The translations under genes and the position numbers were made by a program. Positions 7,298 to 14,960 of a stretch of DNA of 21,339 bases are shown here, in pieces. A model generated the notes under the pieces. The model made no database searches. It was not told the origin of the DNA and worked only from the letters and a program-made list of their open reading frames with translations. Position 1 is the first letter of the stretch; every line of letters starts with the position of its first letter. The stretch comes from CAYTED01 sp964537075 (GTDB lineage Bacteria > Patescibacteriota > Minisyncoccia > Moranbacterales > UBA1568), in contig CAZIBB010000014.1 in NCBI GenBank assembly GCA_964537075.1, forward strand, positions 1 through 21,339, written 5' to 3'.

Positions 7298-8386
7298 ATG
7301 CGCCAAAATCACCTTTTGCACCTTTCTGATCCGATTTCAAACAAACCGTTCAATATCACCATCTTCGAGGAAAAAGATTCCCATATCACAGCCGGTATCA
7401 TCACGACCGACGGCTCTTGGTATCCGATTATCAACAGCATCCCGAGAATCCTCATCAATGAGCTGAAAACCAATCTCCTCCAAACCCATCAGGATTTTTT
7501 CAAGACCTGGCAAAACAAACTCCCCGAAACTATTCTGTCCGAATGGCAAGCAGCAATCGATGATATCCCGGATCTTGACGCCTTCTGGAAACACCAGAAA
7601 AAAACCGCCGAGAGCTTTGCCTACGAATGGAAATATATCTACAAGGAGAACGACTATGAAAAGAACAACTTCTTTCATTTCCTCTCGCCATTCCTGCAGG
7701 AAGGAAATTTGAAAGGACAAAAAACTCTCGACATCGGCTGTGGTTCCGGACGCTTCACCAAATGGGCCGCGCTCTCCGACACCGAAGTCTCCTTCGGCTC
7801 CGATCTCGGCGAAACCGTCGAGGTCGCTTACGAGATGACCAAAAATCTCCCGAATGTCTGCATCATCCAAGCGGACATCTACAATATGCCCTTCTCCGAA
7901 ATATTTGACATCGCCTATTCGATCGGGGTGCTCCACCATCTCCCTCAGCCGCAGGAAGGATTCTCACGCCTTCCGAAGACGCTCAAGGCGGACGGAAAGA
8001 TGCTCATCTGGGTATACAACCGGAGAAATAACGCTCGCGCGATCTACTTTTATGAACCGCTCCGCGATCTCCTGAAAAAACTCCCGAAGCCACTTCTCTT
8101 CAAGCTCTGCTACATCCCCGGATTCATCGTGCATCTCATCAATCTCTTCGAGAAACTGCTCGAGACTATCGGACTTAAGAAACTCGCAAACAAGCTTCCT
8201 TTCGCCTACTATGTGAATTTCCCGTTCAATATGAAACTCAATGATGCCTTCGATGTACTGGCCACTCCCAAGAGCAACTATTATTATCGCGAAGAAATCG
8301 AAAAATGGTTTTGCGATGCCGCCCTTCGCGATATCAAAGCCTTCGAACACCCCGAAGCTGGCATTACCTGTATCGGAAGCCGATAG
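7298..8386 (+). CDS. Class I SAM-dependent methyltransferase with N-terminal Trm112-like segment
   Basis: 362 residues. Residues 1-55 resemble a Trm112/YcaR-like module (LLHLSDPISNKPF, then GSWYPIINSIPRIL) but lack the zinc cysteines. The methyltransferase domain starts with motif I, LDIGCGSGRFT (144-154); an acidic residue follows in GSDLGE (167-172), then QADIYNMPFS (191-200) and an IGVLHHL motif-IV-like segment. This architecture is frequent in glycan and lipid modification loci, where it methylates a sugar or lipid hydroxyl or amine; the substrate here is unknown. It has its own strong promoter just upstream, and the next GT4 gene follows after 24 nt, so the two probably share a transcript. 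Confidence 0.85.
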   Translation: MRQNHLLHLSDPISNKPFNITIFEEKDSHITAGIITTDGSWYPIINSIPRILINELKTNLLQTHQDFFKTWQNKLPETILSEWQAAIDDIPDLDAFWKHQKKTAESFAYEWKYIYKENDYEKNNFFHFLSPFLQEGNLKGQKTLDIGCGSGRFTKWAALSDTEVSFGSDLGETVEVAYEMTKNLPNVCIIQADIYNMPFSEIFDIAYSIGVLHHLPQPQEGFSRLPKTLKADGKMLIWVYNRRNNARAIYFYEPLRDLLKKLPKPLLFKLCYIPGFIVHLINLFEKLLETIGLKKLANKLPFAYYVNFPFNMKLNDAFDVLATPKSNYYYREEIEKWFCDAALRDIKAFEHPEAGITCIGSR

Positions 8387-8410
8387 CTTAAACTGTTCTC
8401 AGATTCGGAT

Positions 8411-9565
8411 ATGCCCAAGAAAAAAATCCTCCATATCATCCAATCGCTCGGGAATGGCGGATGTGAAAATATGATGCTCCGGACACTTCCTCTGCTTGAC
8501 GGCTTCGAACACAAAATCATCACCCTGAAAGAGCTTGGTGAACTTACTCCGGCATTCGTATCTGCCGGCATTACAGTAGAAACAGTCCACTGCAATGGTT
8601 TCTTTGACATCTCTGGAATCCGACATCTTCAAAAGGTCGTCAAAGAAGAAAATCCGCACATTATCATCACCTATCTCTTTCATGCCGATATACTCGGCCG
8701 TCTTTTCCTTTCTCGTTGTCATTCCGAGCTTGTCGAGGAATCTCAACCCTCACAGCATATAAAGACTATCCCCATCATCCCTTTCCTCCGCACCACCTAC
8801 AATCATCCGAAATATCTCATCGCAAGGCTCCTGGAAAAAGCGACGAAGCATCTCGTCCCCCGCTATCTCGCCAACTCCGAGGCGGTAAAAGATTTTTATG
8901 TAAATAAAATCGGGGTACCTTCAGAGAAAATAGCTATCATTCCGAACGGTATCGACATCGCATATTTCGATTCCATTGCTTCCGATCCGGAACTGAAAAA
9001 ATCTCTTGGCATCAAGCCTGATGATTTCGTCATCATCTGTGTCGCCAACCTTCATATCAACAAGGGACACAAATACCTTCTTGAGGCTTTCGAAGAAGTA
9101 TACAAAAGAAATAAAAATACCCAGCTGCTTATCATCGGTGATGGTGCTGAAAAAAATAATCTCGAACAACAAATCAAAAACTATCAATCCAAAGACAATA
9201 TTCACTTTCTTGGTCGCCGGACCGACGTCCCGCAGCTCCTCAAGCTTTCCGACTGTTTCGTCCTCCCAACGCTCTTCGAGGGAATGAGCAACGCCATCAT
9301 GGAGGCTATGGCCGCCAACCTCCCTGTTATCACGACCGACATTCCAGAAAACAGAGAGCTTATTGAAAATGGAAAAACTGGTATATTTGTTCCTGTTAAA
9401 AACAATCTAGCTATCACTCAAGCTATCGAAAGAATATTCGGCAATAAAAATCAAGCACTGAGACAATCTATTTCTTTTGAATCAAAAAATATAATAAAGG
9501 AAAAATTTAGATTGAAAAATATATCCAAACAATTTAATGATTTCCTGATTCAAGTGAAGAATTAA
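8411..9565 (+). CDS. GT4 glycosyltransferase with in-frame repeat insertion
   Basis: A 384-residue GT-B enzyme. It has the N-terminal ILHIIQSLGNGGCENMML (6-23), K219 in LHINKGHKYL, IIGDGAEK (241-248) and the EX7E pair E290/E298 in FEGMSNAIMEAMA. Residues about 100-118, including SRCHSELVEES (101-111), do not look like family sequence; they are encoded by a palindromic repeat at 8718-8744 and seem to be a tolerated insertion between two Rossmann elements. GC content falls from about 54% (9241-9360) to about 25% (9361-9540) within the last quarter of the gene. The stop codon overlaps the stop of the convergent methyltransferase gene. The GT4 call is strong; substrate is unknown. Confidence 0.9.
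   Translation: MPKKKILHIIQSLGNGGCENMMLRTLPLLDGFEHKIITLKELGELTPAFVSAGITVETVHCNGFFDISGIRHLQKVVKEENPHIIITYLFHADILGRLFLSRCHSELVEESQPSQHIKTIPIIPFLRTTYNHPKYLIARLLEKATKHLVPRYLANSEAVKDFYVNKIGVPSEKIAIIPNGIDIAYFDSIASDPELKKSLGIKPDDFVIICVANLHINKGHKYLLEAFEEVYKRNKNTQLLIIGDGAEKNNLEQQIKNYQSKDNIHFLGRRTDVPQLLKLSDCFVLPTLFEGMSNAIMEAMAANLPVITTDIPENRELIENGKTGIFVPVKNNLAITQAIERIFGNKNQALRQSISFESKNIIKEKFRLKNISKQFNDFLIQVKN
8718..8744 (+). repeat. Interspersed palindromic repeat inside a coding frame (HSELVEES type)
   Basis: The segment begins GTCATTCCGAGCTTGTCGAG; its arms ATTCC (8721-8725) and GGAAT (8737-8741) are inverted. The plus frame encodes CHSELVEES and the opposite strand encodes RFLDKLGMT, both recurrent translations of a repeat family scattered through many bacterial genomes. 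Only one copy lies in this window, so family membership rests on recognition. Confidence 0.65.
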
Positions 9566-10332
9566 ATTTTTTCCGCGATAAAACAAACTCCCCAAGTATC
9601 AAAACCTGGGTTTTCCCCAGTTAGCCATTGCTCGGCGTTAAGTAACTTGAAACCATTTCCATTCATAAACATTTCAATCTCCGGCTTGAATAAATAACGT
9701 ACCGTGTGGGTCTCGTAATTTTTTTCAGTTTTCTTTGTTTTTCTATCAGTGGTTACTATCTCATAATTAACATCGACCAAGTTCTTGTTCGGAAATACCT
9801 GAGGAGTGGCTTTCCTAATAATTTTCATTTCTTCATCCTCAAAGACCTTTACTCGTTTTTCTGGAAAATGAGTCAATACGGCGGGGCCATACCAGCAGTC
9901 AAATATAAACAATCCTCCTTTTTTAAGATGTAGAGAAACGGTTTTTAACATCGCCTCAACATCATCATTCGAATTCATATATCCTATGACATGAAAAAGA
10001 GATATAACAACACTATATTTTTTTTGGTTTCTATATTTTCGGTTATCCCCTTGTTTAAAGGATACAGCAGAAGAAATGTCACCAGGAAGATGATCGAGTC
10101 TTTTTTTCGCAATGTCAACCATCCTTTTACTCAAATCAACTCCATCAATCTGATATCCCTTTTTTGCCAACTCAATCGCATGGATTCCAGTTCCGCATCC
10201 AAGTTCCAAAATATTCTTGGACCCTTTTGAATATTTTGAAATCAAACTATTGACATAATTAGCCTCCTTCTTATAATCTTTGTCATTATAGAGGAGGTCG
10301 TAATATTTGGCATAATTTTTATAAATAGACAT
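9562..10332 (-). CDS. Class I SAM-dependent methyltransferase, probable sugar methyltransferase
   Basis: 256 residues. An N-terminal YAKYYDLLYNDKDY (7-20) leads into motif I, ILELGCGTGIHAIELA (41-56), followed by GVDLSKRMVDIAKKR with the acidic ribose-binding residue, and VISLFHVIGYM and GGLFIFDCWYG as motifs IV-VI. The YD.LY start and C-terminal beta insertion resemble N- or O-methyltransferases acting on amino-deoxy sugars in antibiotic and glycan pathways. It is the last gene of the six-gene leftward operon, which contains a sugar aminotransferase, so N-methylation of that amino sugar is a reasonable guess. The gene is AT-rich (about 25% GC in a sampled 60-nt stretch), unlike the DegT gene. 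Its TAA shares the TTAA at 9562-9565 with the stop of the convergent GT4 gene. Confidence 0.82.
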   Translation of the reverse strand: MSIYKNYAKYYDLLYNDKDYKKEANYVNSLISKYSKGSKNILELGCGTGIHAIELAKKGYQIDGVDLSKRMVDIAKKRLDHLPGDISSAVSFKQGDNRKYRNQKKYSVVISLFHVIGYMNSNDDVEAMLKTVSLHLKKGGLFIFDCWYGPAVLTHFPEKRVKVFEDEEMKIIRKATPQVFPNKNLVDVNYEIVTTDRKTKKTEKNYETHTVRYLFKPEIEMFMNGNGFKLLNAEQWLTGENPGFDTWGVCFIAEKI

Positions 10333-10366
10333 TCAGGTAACATTAAAAATAGTACATCTTTTACAT

Positions 10367-11449
10367 TTATAATGATTTCTTTTCCAAATACTTCTTAATA
10401 TTTTTTTTAAAGAAAGAAGGTAAGATAGACCAGAGGAGTGTTTTAAAGGTGAGTGGCAAAAAGATATAACCAAGAGAAGCTCTTACAGCATTTATCCGAG
10501 ACAGTGAGACAGTCTGTTTAATATTTCCCACATGTGATCTTGGCATCCCACTTGCTCCTTCCTTGAGAAGGGGGAGGAAACTTTGATTGTGCATCAAACA
10601 TTGCCAAAGCGCTATGTGCTTGTTTGCGTAATTTTCCCATGTCCATGCGGATACGGAATGTATCAACTTTTTTCGCTCGTCACTTATTTTATTAAATGCA
10701 AGTACGATGTCATCAAATGTTTTTATCGGGTATGATATTCCATGAGGAATATCAAGATGAAAGCCTTGGGGCGTTACCATTGTCTTGACTCCGGCCGATA
10801 GCGCATCCGCGAAACCCATTGAACCCTCATCAAATCCGAAGTAAAGAAAATAGTCGAGAGTCGGGATGAGCTTTACATATTTATCATAATCAAATGAGGC
10901 ATCATATTCGATCGTAAATCCTGACTTTCTTGCTTCATTGACAAGTTCTTCCCAACCCGCCCCCATAATTTTGAACATGAAGTCTTTTGGAGAAATTTTC
11001 TGACAAAGATCAATGAACATTTTTTCATTCTTTCTTCCATCTATATGGACTTTACTTGTAATACCAATCGCGATGGGGCGTGGACGTATAACTCCGTCGT
11101 GAGCGGGATTAATAAAAAAAAGCTTCTCTTGAGGAATGCCGGCGGCCACTAGCTTTAGCATCGTTTCCGAAGAGAAACAAACCCCTGCCCTAGCAGTTCC
11201 TAATTGCCGCTTGAGCTGATTCAACTTCTGAAGAGAGTCGATATGGGTAATTAACAATGTGTCTATCGAACTTCTCTTTCCGTTAAAGTCGACATAAATG
11301 ATATGGTGGTTTATATCCGCTTTCGGATCAGCCACTTTCGCGATATCAGATTCGATGTTTTGTTTCTTCAGTTCATCGTTTAATTTACGCGCAAACTTTC
11401 CAAGAATCCAGGTATCTACATCCTCGTAGCAAACAATCCGTACTCTCAT
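10367..11449 (-). CDS. GT-B fold glycosyltransferase with repeat-encoded C-terminal insertion
   Basis: 360 residues, most like GT4-type glycosyltransferases but diverged. Starts MRVRIVCYEDVDTWILG; the middle has FKIMGAGWEEL (159-169), a donor-domain strand; FDEGSMGFADALSAG (206-220) sits where the EX7E region is expected, with E208. Residues about 290-309 (SFLPLLKEGASGMPRSHVGN) look foreign and are encoded by a palindromic repeat at 10555-10576, followed by a basic tail ending KKYLEKKSL. An AGGA sequence 6-7 nt before the ATG is one of the few clear ribosome binding sites here. It lies 23 nt after the DegT gene in the operon and probably transfers the sugar made by it. The glycosyltransferase call is moderate. 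Confidence 0.68.
   Translation of the reverse strand: MRVRIVCYEDVDTWILGKFARKLNDELKKQNIESDIAKVADPKADINHHIIYVDFNGKRSSIDTLLITHIDSLQKLNQLKRQLGTARAGVCFSSETMLKLVAAGIPQEKLFFINPAHDGVIRPRPIAIGITSKVHIDGRKNEKMFIDLCQKISPKDFMFKIMGAGWEELVNEARKSGFTIEYDASFDYDKYVKLIPTLDYFLYFGFDEGSMGFADALSAGVKTMVTPQGFHLDIPHGISYPIKTFDDIVLAFNKISDERKKLIHSVSAWTWENYANKHIALWQCLMHNQSFLPLLKEGASGMPRSHVGNIKQTVSLSRINAVRASLGYIFLPLTFKTLLWSILPSFFKKNIKKYLEKKSL
10555..10576 (-). repeat. Palindromic repeat inside a coding frame (PLLKEG type)
   Basis: Arms CTCCTTC (10555-10561) and GAAGGGGGAG (10567-10576) form a hairpin with a 5-nt loop. On the coding strand this gives FLPLLKEGAS, a translation frequently produced by a dispersed GC-rich palindromic repeat in bacterial genomes. 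It is locally G-rich against an AT-rich gene (about 33% GC nearby). Single copy in this window. Confidence 0.5.
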
Positions 11450-11472
11450 AGTTTTCCTGCAATTAGTATTGA

Positions 11473-12486
11473 CTATTTATTCACCGAACTCTTTAAGGCA
11501 TCGCACACGCTCCTCACTTCCCTTTCAGTCATATCGGTAAAAGTCGGAAGATAAATGCCTCGTTTAGACCATTTGTACGCATTAAGATGAGAATAATCGG
11601 CAGCATACATAGGTTGCATGCTCATCGGCTTGAAAAAATAACGACTTTCGATATCTCCAAGTTTTTCCTTCACTTCTGCCTGCTTTTCTCCGCAATCGAT
11701 ATCGTAAACCCAGAGGACGTTCCTTCCCGGCATTCGCATCTCCTCGGGTACGCAGTGATCGTACCAGGATTCAATCTGCTTCCGTTTCTCGAGAATTTCA
11801 TCCACACGGAGAACCTGTCCATAGCCGATAGCCGCCTGAAGGTTTGTCATTCTGAAGTTATGCCCTACTTTTGGGTGCAACAAAGTACGCCCCTTGTCAA
11901 AATACATATTCGCATATAGTCTCATCTCCTCCGCCCACTTCTCGTTGTCAGTCAAACACATGCCACCTTCCCCTGTCGTGAGGATCTTATTCCCATAAAA
12001 CGAGTAGCAAGAAATATCTCCTTTCGGCTGAATCCCATGTGCTTCAGCCATATCTTCCACGACAAACAGCTTGTTTTCCCGAGCCCTCCTATATACGCTA
12101 TCATTCACTTCTCTCCCATAAATCGGGACAGGAATGACAGCTTTGGTCCTTTCCGTCACTTCGAACGTATCAAGCATATTGAGATCATCGCCACAATCGA
12201 CAAAAACGGGAGTGGCGCCCGTATAGGTAACGGCCCAAGCGGTCGCCACCATAGTGAATTCCGGCACAATCACCTCATCCCCAGGGCCGATTCCTAGCGC
12301 CTTAAGGGCAAGGTATATGGCATTCGTTCCGGAATTGCACGAAACCCCATACGATTTCTTATTCCATGATGCCCACGTGCTTTCGAACTTTTCGATATAC
12401 TCCCCGATACCGATATCATTCTTCTCAAGTGCATCATTCACGAAATCCCGTTCAAGTTTCGTTATAGAGGGTCTCGAACATCTCAT
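11473..12486 (-). CDS. DegT/DnrJ/EryC1 sugar aminotransferase, GDP-perosamine synthase-like
   Basis: A 337-residue PLP-dependent aminotransferase. CNSGTNAIYLALKALGIGPG (50-69) is the phosphate-binding start. D145 in VVEDMAEAHG contacts the pyridine nitrogen, and K167 in YSFYGNKILTTGEGGM is the Schiff-base lysine. The GNK-x-(I/L)-TTGEGGM form matches GDP-perosamine synthases, which aminate GDP-4-keto-6-deoxymannose using glutamate. Because Lys is present, this is not a ColD-type 3-dehydratase, which has His there. Length is slightly under the usual 360-370 because the stretch between AEAHG and the lysine is short. Gmd in the same operon makes the expected keto-sugar. A second enzyme, the C-methyltransferase, may alter that substrate first, so the product may not be plain perosamine. 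Confidence 0.85.
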   Translation of the reverse strand: MRCSRPSITKLERDFVNDALEKNDIGIGEYIEKFESTWASWNKKSYGVSCNSGTNAIYLALKALGIGPGDEVIVPEFTMVATAWAVTYTGATPVFVDCGDDLNMLDTFEVTERTKAVIPVPIYGREVNDSVYRRARENKLFVVEDMAEAHGIQPKGDISCYSFYGNKILTTGEGGMCLTDNEKWAEEMRLYANMYFDKGRTLLHPKVGHNFRMTNLQAAIGYGQVLRVDEILEKRKQIESWYDHCVPEEMRMPGRNVLWVYDIDCGEKQAEVKEKLGDIESRYFFKPMSMQPMYAADYSHLNAYKWSKRGIYLPTFTDMTEREVRSVCDALKSSVNK

Positions 12487-12496
12487 ACTATTCTAT

Positions 12497-12841
12497 TTAT
12501 ATTAATGGGATTTTCAACTTAAACGTATCAACCGAATACTCCTCTCCTTTTCTCGGCCCATAAACCAGAGAAATCATCTCCGACTTCTCCAAAGCCTTAT
12601 AGGCATGCGGAACCTTGACAGGATGGGTGATAATTTCCCCAGCTTTGACAATCCATTGCTTATCCCCCGAGTAGCACATCAATTTCCCGGAAAGGATGAA
12701 GTCGTGTTGAACAGTCTTTTTGTGCATATGATTCCCCCGAACAGCACCCTTCTCAAAGGTGATGTAGGTGGCCGCCCCTTTTTCTCCGATAAGCAGATCC
12801 TTGATGATACCTCGTGCGTCTTTGTGAATCTTATTTATCAT
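12497..12841 (-). CDS. Small cupin protein, sugar epimerase/isomerase-like
   Basis: 114 residues forming one cupin barrel. Motif 1 is GNHMHKKTVQHDFILSG (36-52), giving H38, H40 and H46 as metal or catalytic residues with Gln45 where a Glu is frequent; H73 and H79 follow in GEIITHPVKVPHAYKA. Single-domain cupins of this kind in nucleotide-sugar clusters act as keto-isomerases or epimerases on 4-keto-6-deoxy sugars, or as accessory proteins. Here the substrate would be derived from GDP-4-keto-6-deoxymannose. The start overlaps the stop of the upstream C-methyltransferase gene as ATGA (12838-12841), so the two are translationally coupled. The family is clear; the reaction is not. Confidence 0.75.
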   Translation of the reverse strand: MINKIHKDARGIIKDLLIGEKGAATYITFEKGAVRGNHMHKKTVQHDFILSGKLMCYSGDKQWIVKAGEIITHPVKVPHAYKALEKSEMISLVYGPRKGEEYSVDTFKLKIPLI

Positions 12842-14022
12842 ATTACTTTAACTTTAGGAACAGGAATTATCCACTTACCTTTGAAACCAACATTGTTCTT
12901 AATGATTTCCGGAGCAAAATTCCAAGCCAAAAGAAGAGCATAATCAGGCTGCCTCCTGATGAGCTCATCGTCAGGGTAAATCGTGATGAATGTTCCGGGA
13001 GTAAATCTCCCCTGTTTCAATTTTGATTTATCCGTGGCAAAGTCTATAAATCTCCCGATTCCCGTATAGTTCAGAAGGGTTTGTCCCTTGGCAGGAGTCG
13101 AAACTACGGCGATAGTCTTTCCATCCTTATGAAGATTGTAGACGAGATCAAAAAGGTCTTCACGATTCTTCATCGTATCCTCGGAAAATCTCTTCAATCC
13201 TTCCATACCCCAATTTTCAGATTCTAATATTTCTTTCACCACGGGTTTGACTTCATAATTTCCTTTCCGGGAGATATACACCCGAAAACTTCCTCCATGA
13301 ATAGCTACCCGATTTACATCGAAAACTTCCATCCCAAACTTTTCAAGAAACATTACTATCGGTTTCAGGGAAAGATACGAGAGGTGTTGATGATATACTG
13401 TATCGTATTCCAGTCCTTCAAGGAAATCTCCGAAATACGGCGATTCAAATATGAATGTCCCATCATCCGTAAGCAATTCCTTCACATTTGTCATGAAATC
13501 ATTCAGGTCATCGATGTGGGCAAAAACATTCGTGCCAATAATAAGATCCGCCTTCTTCCCCTCTATCGCTTTCTTGCAAAAGAAATCCGTTATTGTCGGA
13601 ATTCCTCGCTGCCTGGCAATCTCGGTCACTTCGGGAGTAGGGTCGATACCCAAGACGTCATGTCCCCTCGCTTGGAATTTCATGAGAAGCGTCCCATCAT
13701 TGGAGCCGGCATCCACTACCAAACCTCGTTTCGGCATCCGGACTGTTTCGAGGACCACATCCGCAAATTTCTCCCAATGAGCATCTCCCGTCTTCGTCAT
13801 AGAAGACTCATAGAGGTAATCCTTGGTATAAAGTTCCTCCTTGTCAACTACAAAAGTCAACTGATTGAGTCCGCAATCCTCGCACACGCAGACTTTGAGC
13901 GGATACGTTCTCTCCTCAACATCTTTCGACGTTTTAAACTGATCAGAGTGTGGATGATGCCCAAGATCAAGCCATTCAATCAGCTTTTTTGAGCCACACA
14001 TTCTACATGTTTCTCGCATCAT
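12838..14022 (-). CDS. NDP-sugar C-methyltransferase (TylC3/NovU/TcaB9-like)
   Basis: 394 residues in three parts: an N-terminal zinc module with C6, C9, C47 and C50; a SAM-binding Rossmann domain with VVDAGSNDGT (102-111), GIDPTP (125-130) and TNVFAHI (164-170); and a second Rossmann-like C-terminal domain. This is the architecture of TcaB9 and NovU, which add a methyl group to C3 or C5 of a nucleotide-linked 4-keto sugar. The active-site motif of TcaB9 is Tyr222-His-Glu224-His225; here it reads YHQH (210-213), so the Glu is Gln while the general-base His213 is kept. Two ATGs in tandem start the gene; the first was taken. It overlaps gmd by 20 nt and the cupin gene by 4 nt. Confidence 0.88.
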   Translation of the reverse strand: MMRETCRMCGSKKLIEWLDLGHHPHSDQFKTSKDVEERTYPLKVCVCEDCGLNQLTFVVDKEELYTKDYLYESSMTKTGDAHWEKFADVVLETVRMPKRGLVVDAGSNDGTLLMKFQARGHDVLGIDPTPEVTEIARQRGIPTITDFFCKKAIEGKKADLIIGTNVFAHIDDLNDFMTNVKELLTDDGTFIFESPYFGDFLEGLEYDTVYHQHLSYLSLKPIVMFLEKFGMEVFDVNRVAIHGGSFRVYISRKGNYEVKPVVKEILESENWGMEGLKRFSEDTMKNREDLFDLVYNLHKDGKTIAVVSTPAKGQTLLNYTGIGRFIDFATDKSKLKQGRFTPGTFITIYPDDELIRRQPDYALLLAWNFAPEIIKNNVGFKGKWIIPVPKVKVI

Positions 14023-14917
14023 ACATTATTTTTGCTAATTGCTTAGGCTTGACGCTATGTTTCCAACCGAGTTTTTCCGTTGCTTTCTTCGGATTCCCCT
14101 TCAGATGAGGGACATCTACCGGTCGGACATATTCCTTGTCTGTTATGATCTTTATCGGATGCCCGGCAGCTTCTTCCACATAGTGGACGAAATCCTCGAC
14201 GGTATGGGTTTCTCCTGTTGCGATCACATAGTCGTCAGGGCTGTCTTGTTGAAGCATACGCCACATGGATTCGACGTACTCAGGCGCATATCCCCAATCC
14301 CTTTCCGCTTCTGTATTCCCCAGGTGCACTTCCCCTTTATCCGCTTCGCTTACTATCTTCTGCGTAACAAAATTCATTCCCCTTCTCGGGCTCTCGTGAT
14401 TAAACAGTATTCCGTTGCAGATGAACATACCGTAAGCATCCCGATAGTTCTTCGCTATCTGAAACCCGTACATTTTCGCTGTTCCATACGGAGAAACCGG
14501 ATTCATTCTCGTCGTTTCATCCTGCTCCGGTTCCAATCCATCAAAGAGTTCTGAGGTGGACGCTTGGTAAATTTTCGGTTTGATTCCCAACACTCGAACG
14601 CTCTCCAGAAGATTCAATACTCCGATTCCCGTCGTCTGCGCGGTATACCACGGAGTTTCCCAGCTCACCTGCACATGAGACTGTGCCGCGAGATTGTATA
14701 CCTCATCTGGTTGGGAATTCTTGAGCGCCCACATAAGAGAGAAGGGATCCGTCATGTCTCCATAATGCAACTTCACGTCAAGCCCCTCTATCCGATCCCG
14801 ATTGAATGTCGAAGCTCGCCTGATAAGACCGTGAACTTCATACCCCTTTTCAAGCAGCAACTCCGCCAAATATGATCCATCTTGCCCTGTAATTCCGGTG
14901 ATGAGAGCTTTTGTCAT
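14003..14917 (-). CDS. gmd: GDP-mannose 4,6-dehydratase
   Basis: A 304-residue extended SDR enzyme converting GDP-D-mannose to GDP-4-keto-6-deoxy-D-mannose in the cytoplasm with bound NADP(H). GITGQDGSYLAELLLEKGYE (8-27) is the nucleotide-binding loop, RRAS-x-FN follows at 33-39, NLAAQSHVQVSWE is at 75-87, the catalytic TSE is at 121-123 and Tyr144/Lys148 lie in YGTAK. SELFDG replaces the usual SELFG. FNHESPRRG (172-180) is a strong Gmd signature. The protein is a little shorter than the usual 320-370 residues, mostly at the C-terminus. It is the first gene of the leftward operon, whose promoter lies at 14961-14988. Confidence 0.93.
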   Translation of the reverse strand: MTKALITGITGQDGSYLAELLLEKGYEVHGLIRRASTFNRDRIEGLDVKLHYGDMTDPFSLMWALKNSQPDEVYNLAAQSHVQVSWETPWYTAQTTGIGVLNLLESVRVLGIKPKIYQASTSELFDGLEPEQDETTRMNPVSPYGTAKMYGFQIAKNYRDAYGMFICNGILFNHESPRRGMNFVTQKIVSEADKGEVHLGNTEAERDWGYAPEYVESMWRMLQQDSPDDYVIATGETHTVEDFVHYVEEAAGHPIKIITDKEYVRPVDVPHLKGNPKKATEKLGWKHSVKPKQLAKIMYDARNM

Positions 14918-14924
14918 AATTTTT

Positions 14925-14938
14925 AGTAAACATTTACT
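14925..14938. repeat. Palindrome in the gmd leader
   Basis: AGTAAA (14925-14930) and TTTACT (14933-14938) are perfect inverted 6-mers separated by CA. The site lies in the untranslated leader, 7 nt before the gmd start and downstream of the predicted transcript start. It could be an operator or a weak RNA hairpin; only the symmetry is seen. Confidence 0.4.
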
Positions 14939-14960
14939 CTACTTAAAGATTAATTTATTT

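Noticed and set aside
8399..8746. Reverse-strand open frame containing RFLDKLGMT
   Set aside because: It is antisense to a clear GT4 gene; the peptide is a by-product of the palindromic repeat.
11473..12486. DegT-family protein as a ColD-type 3-dehydratase for colitose
   Set aside because: ColD has His in place of the PLP lysine; Lys167 is present in GNKILTTGEGGM here, so an aminotransferase is more likely.
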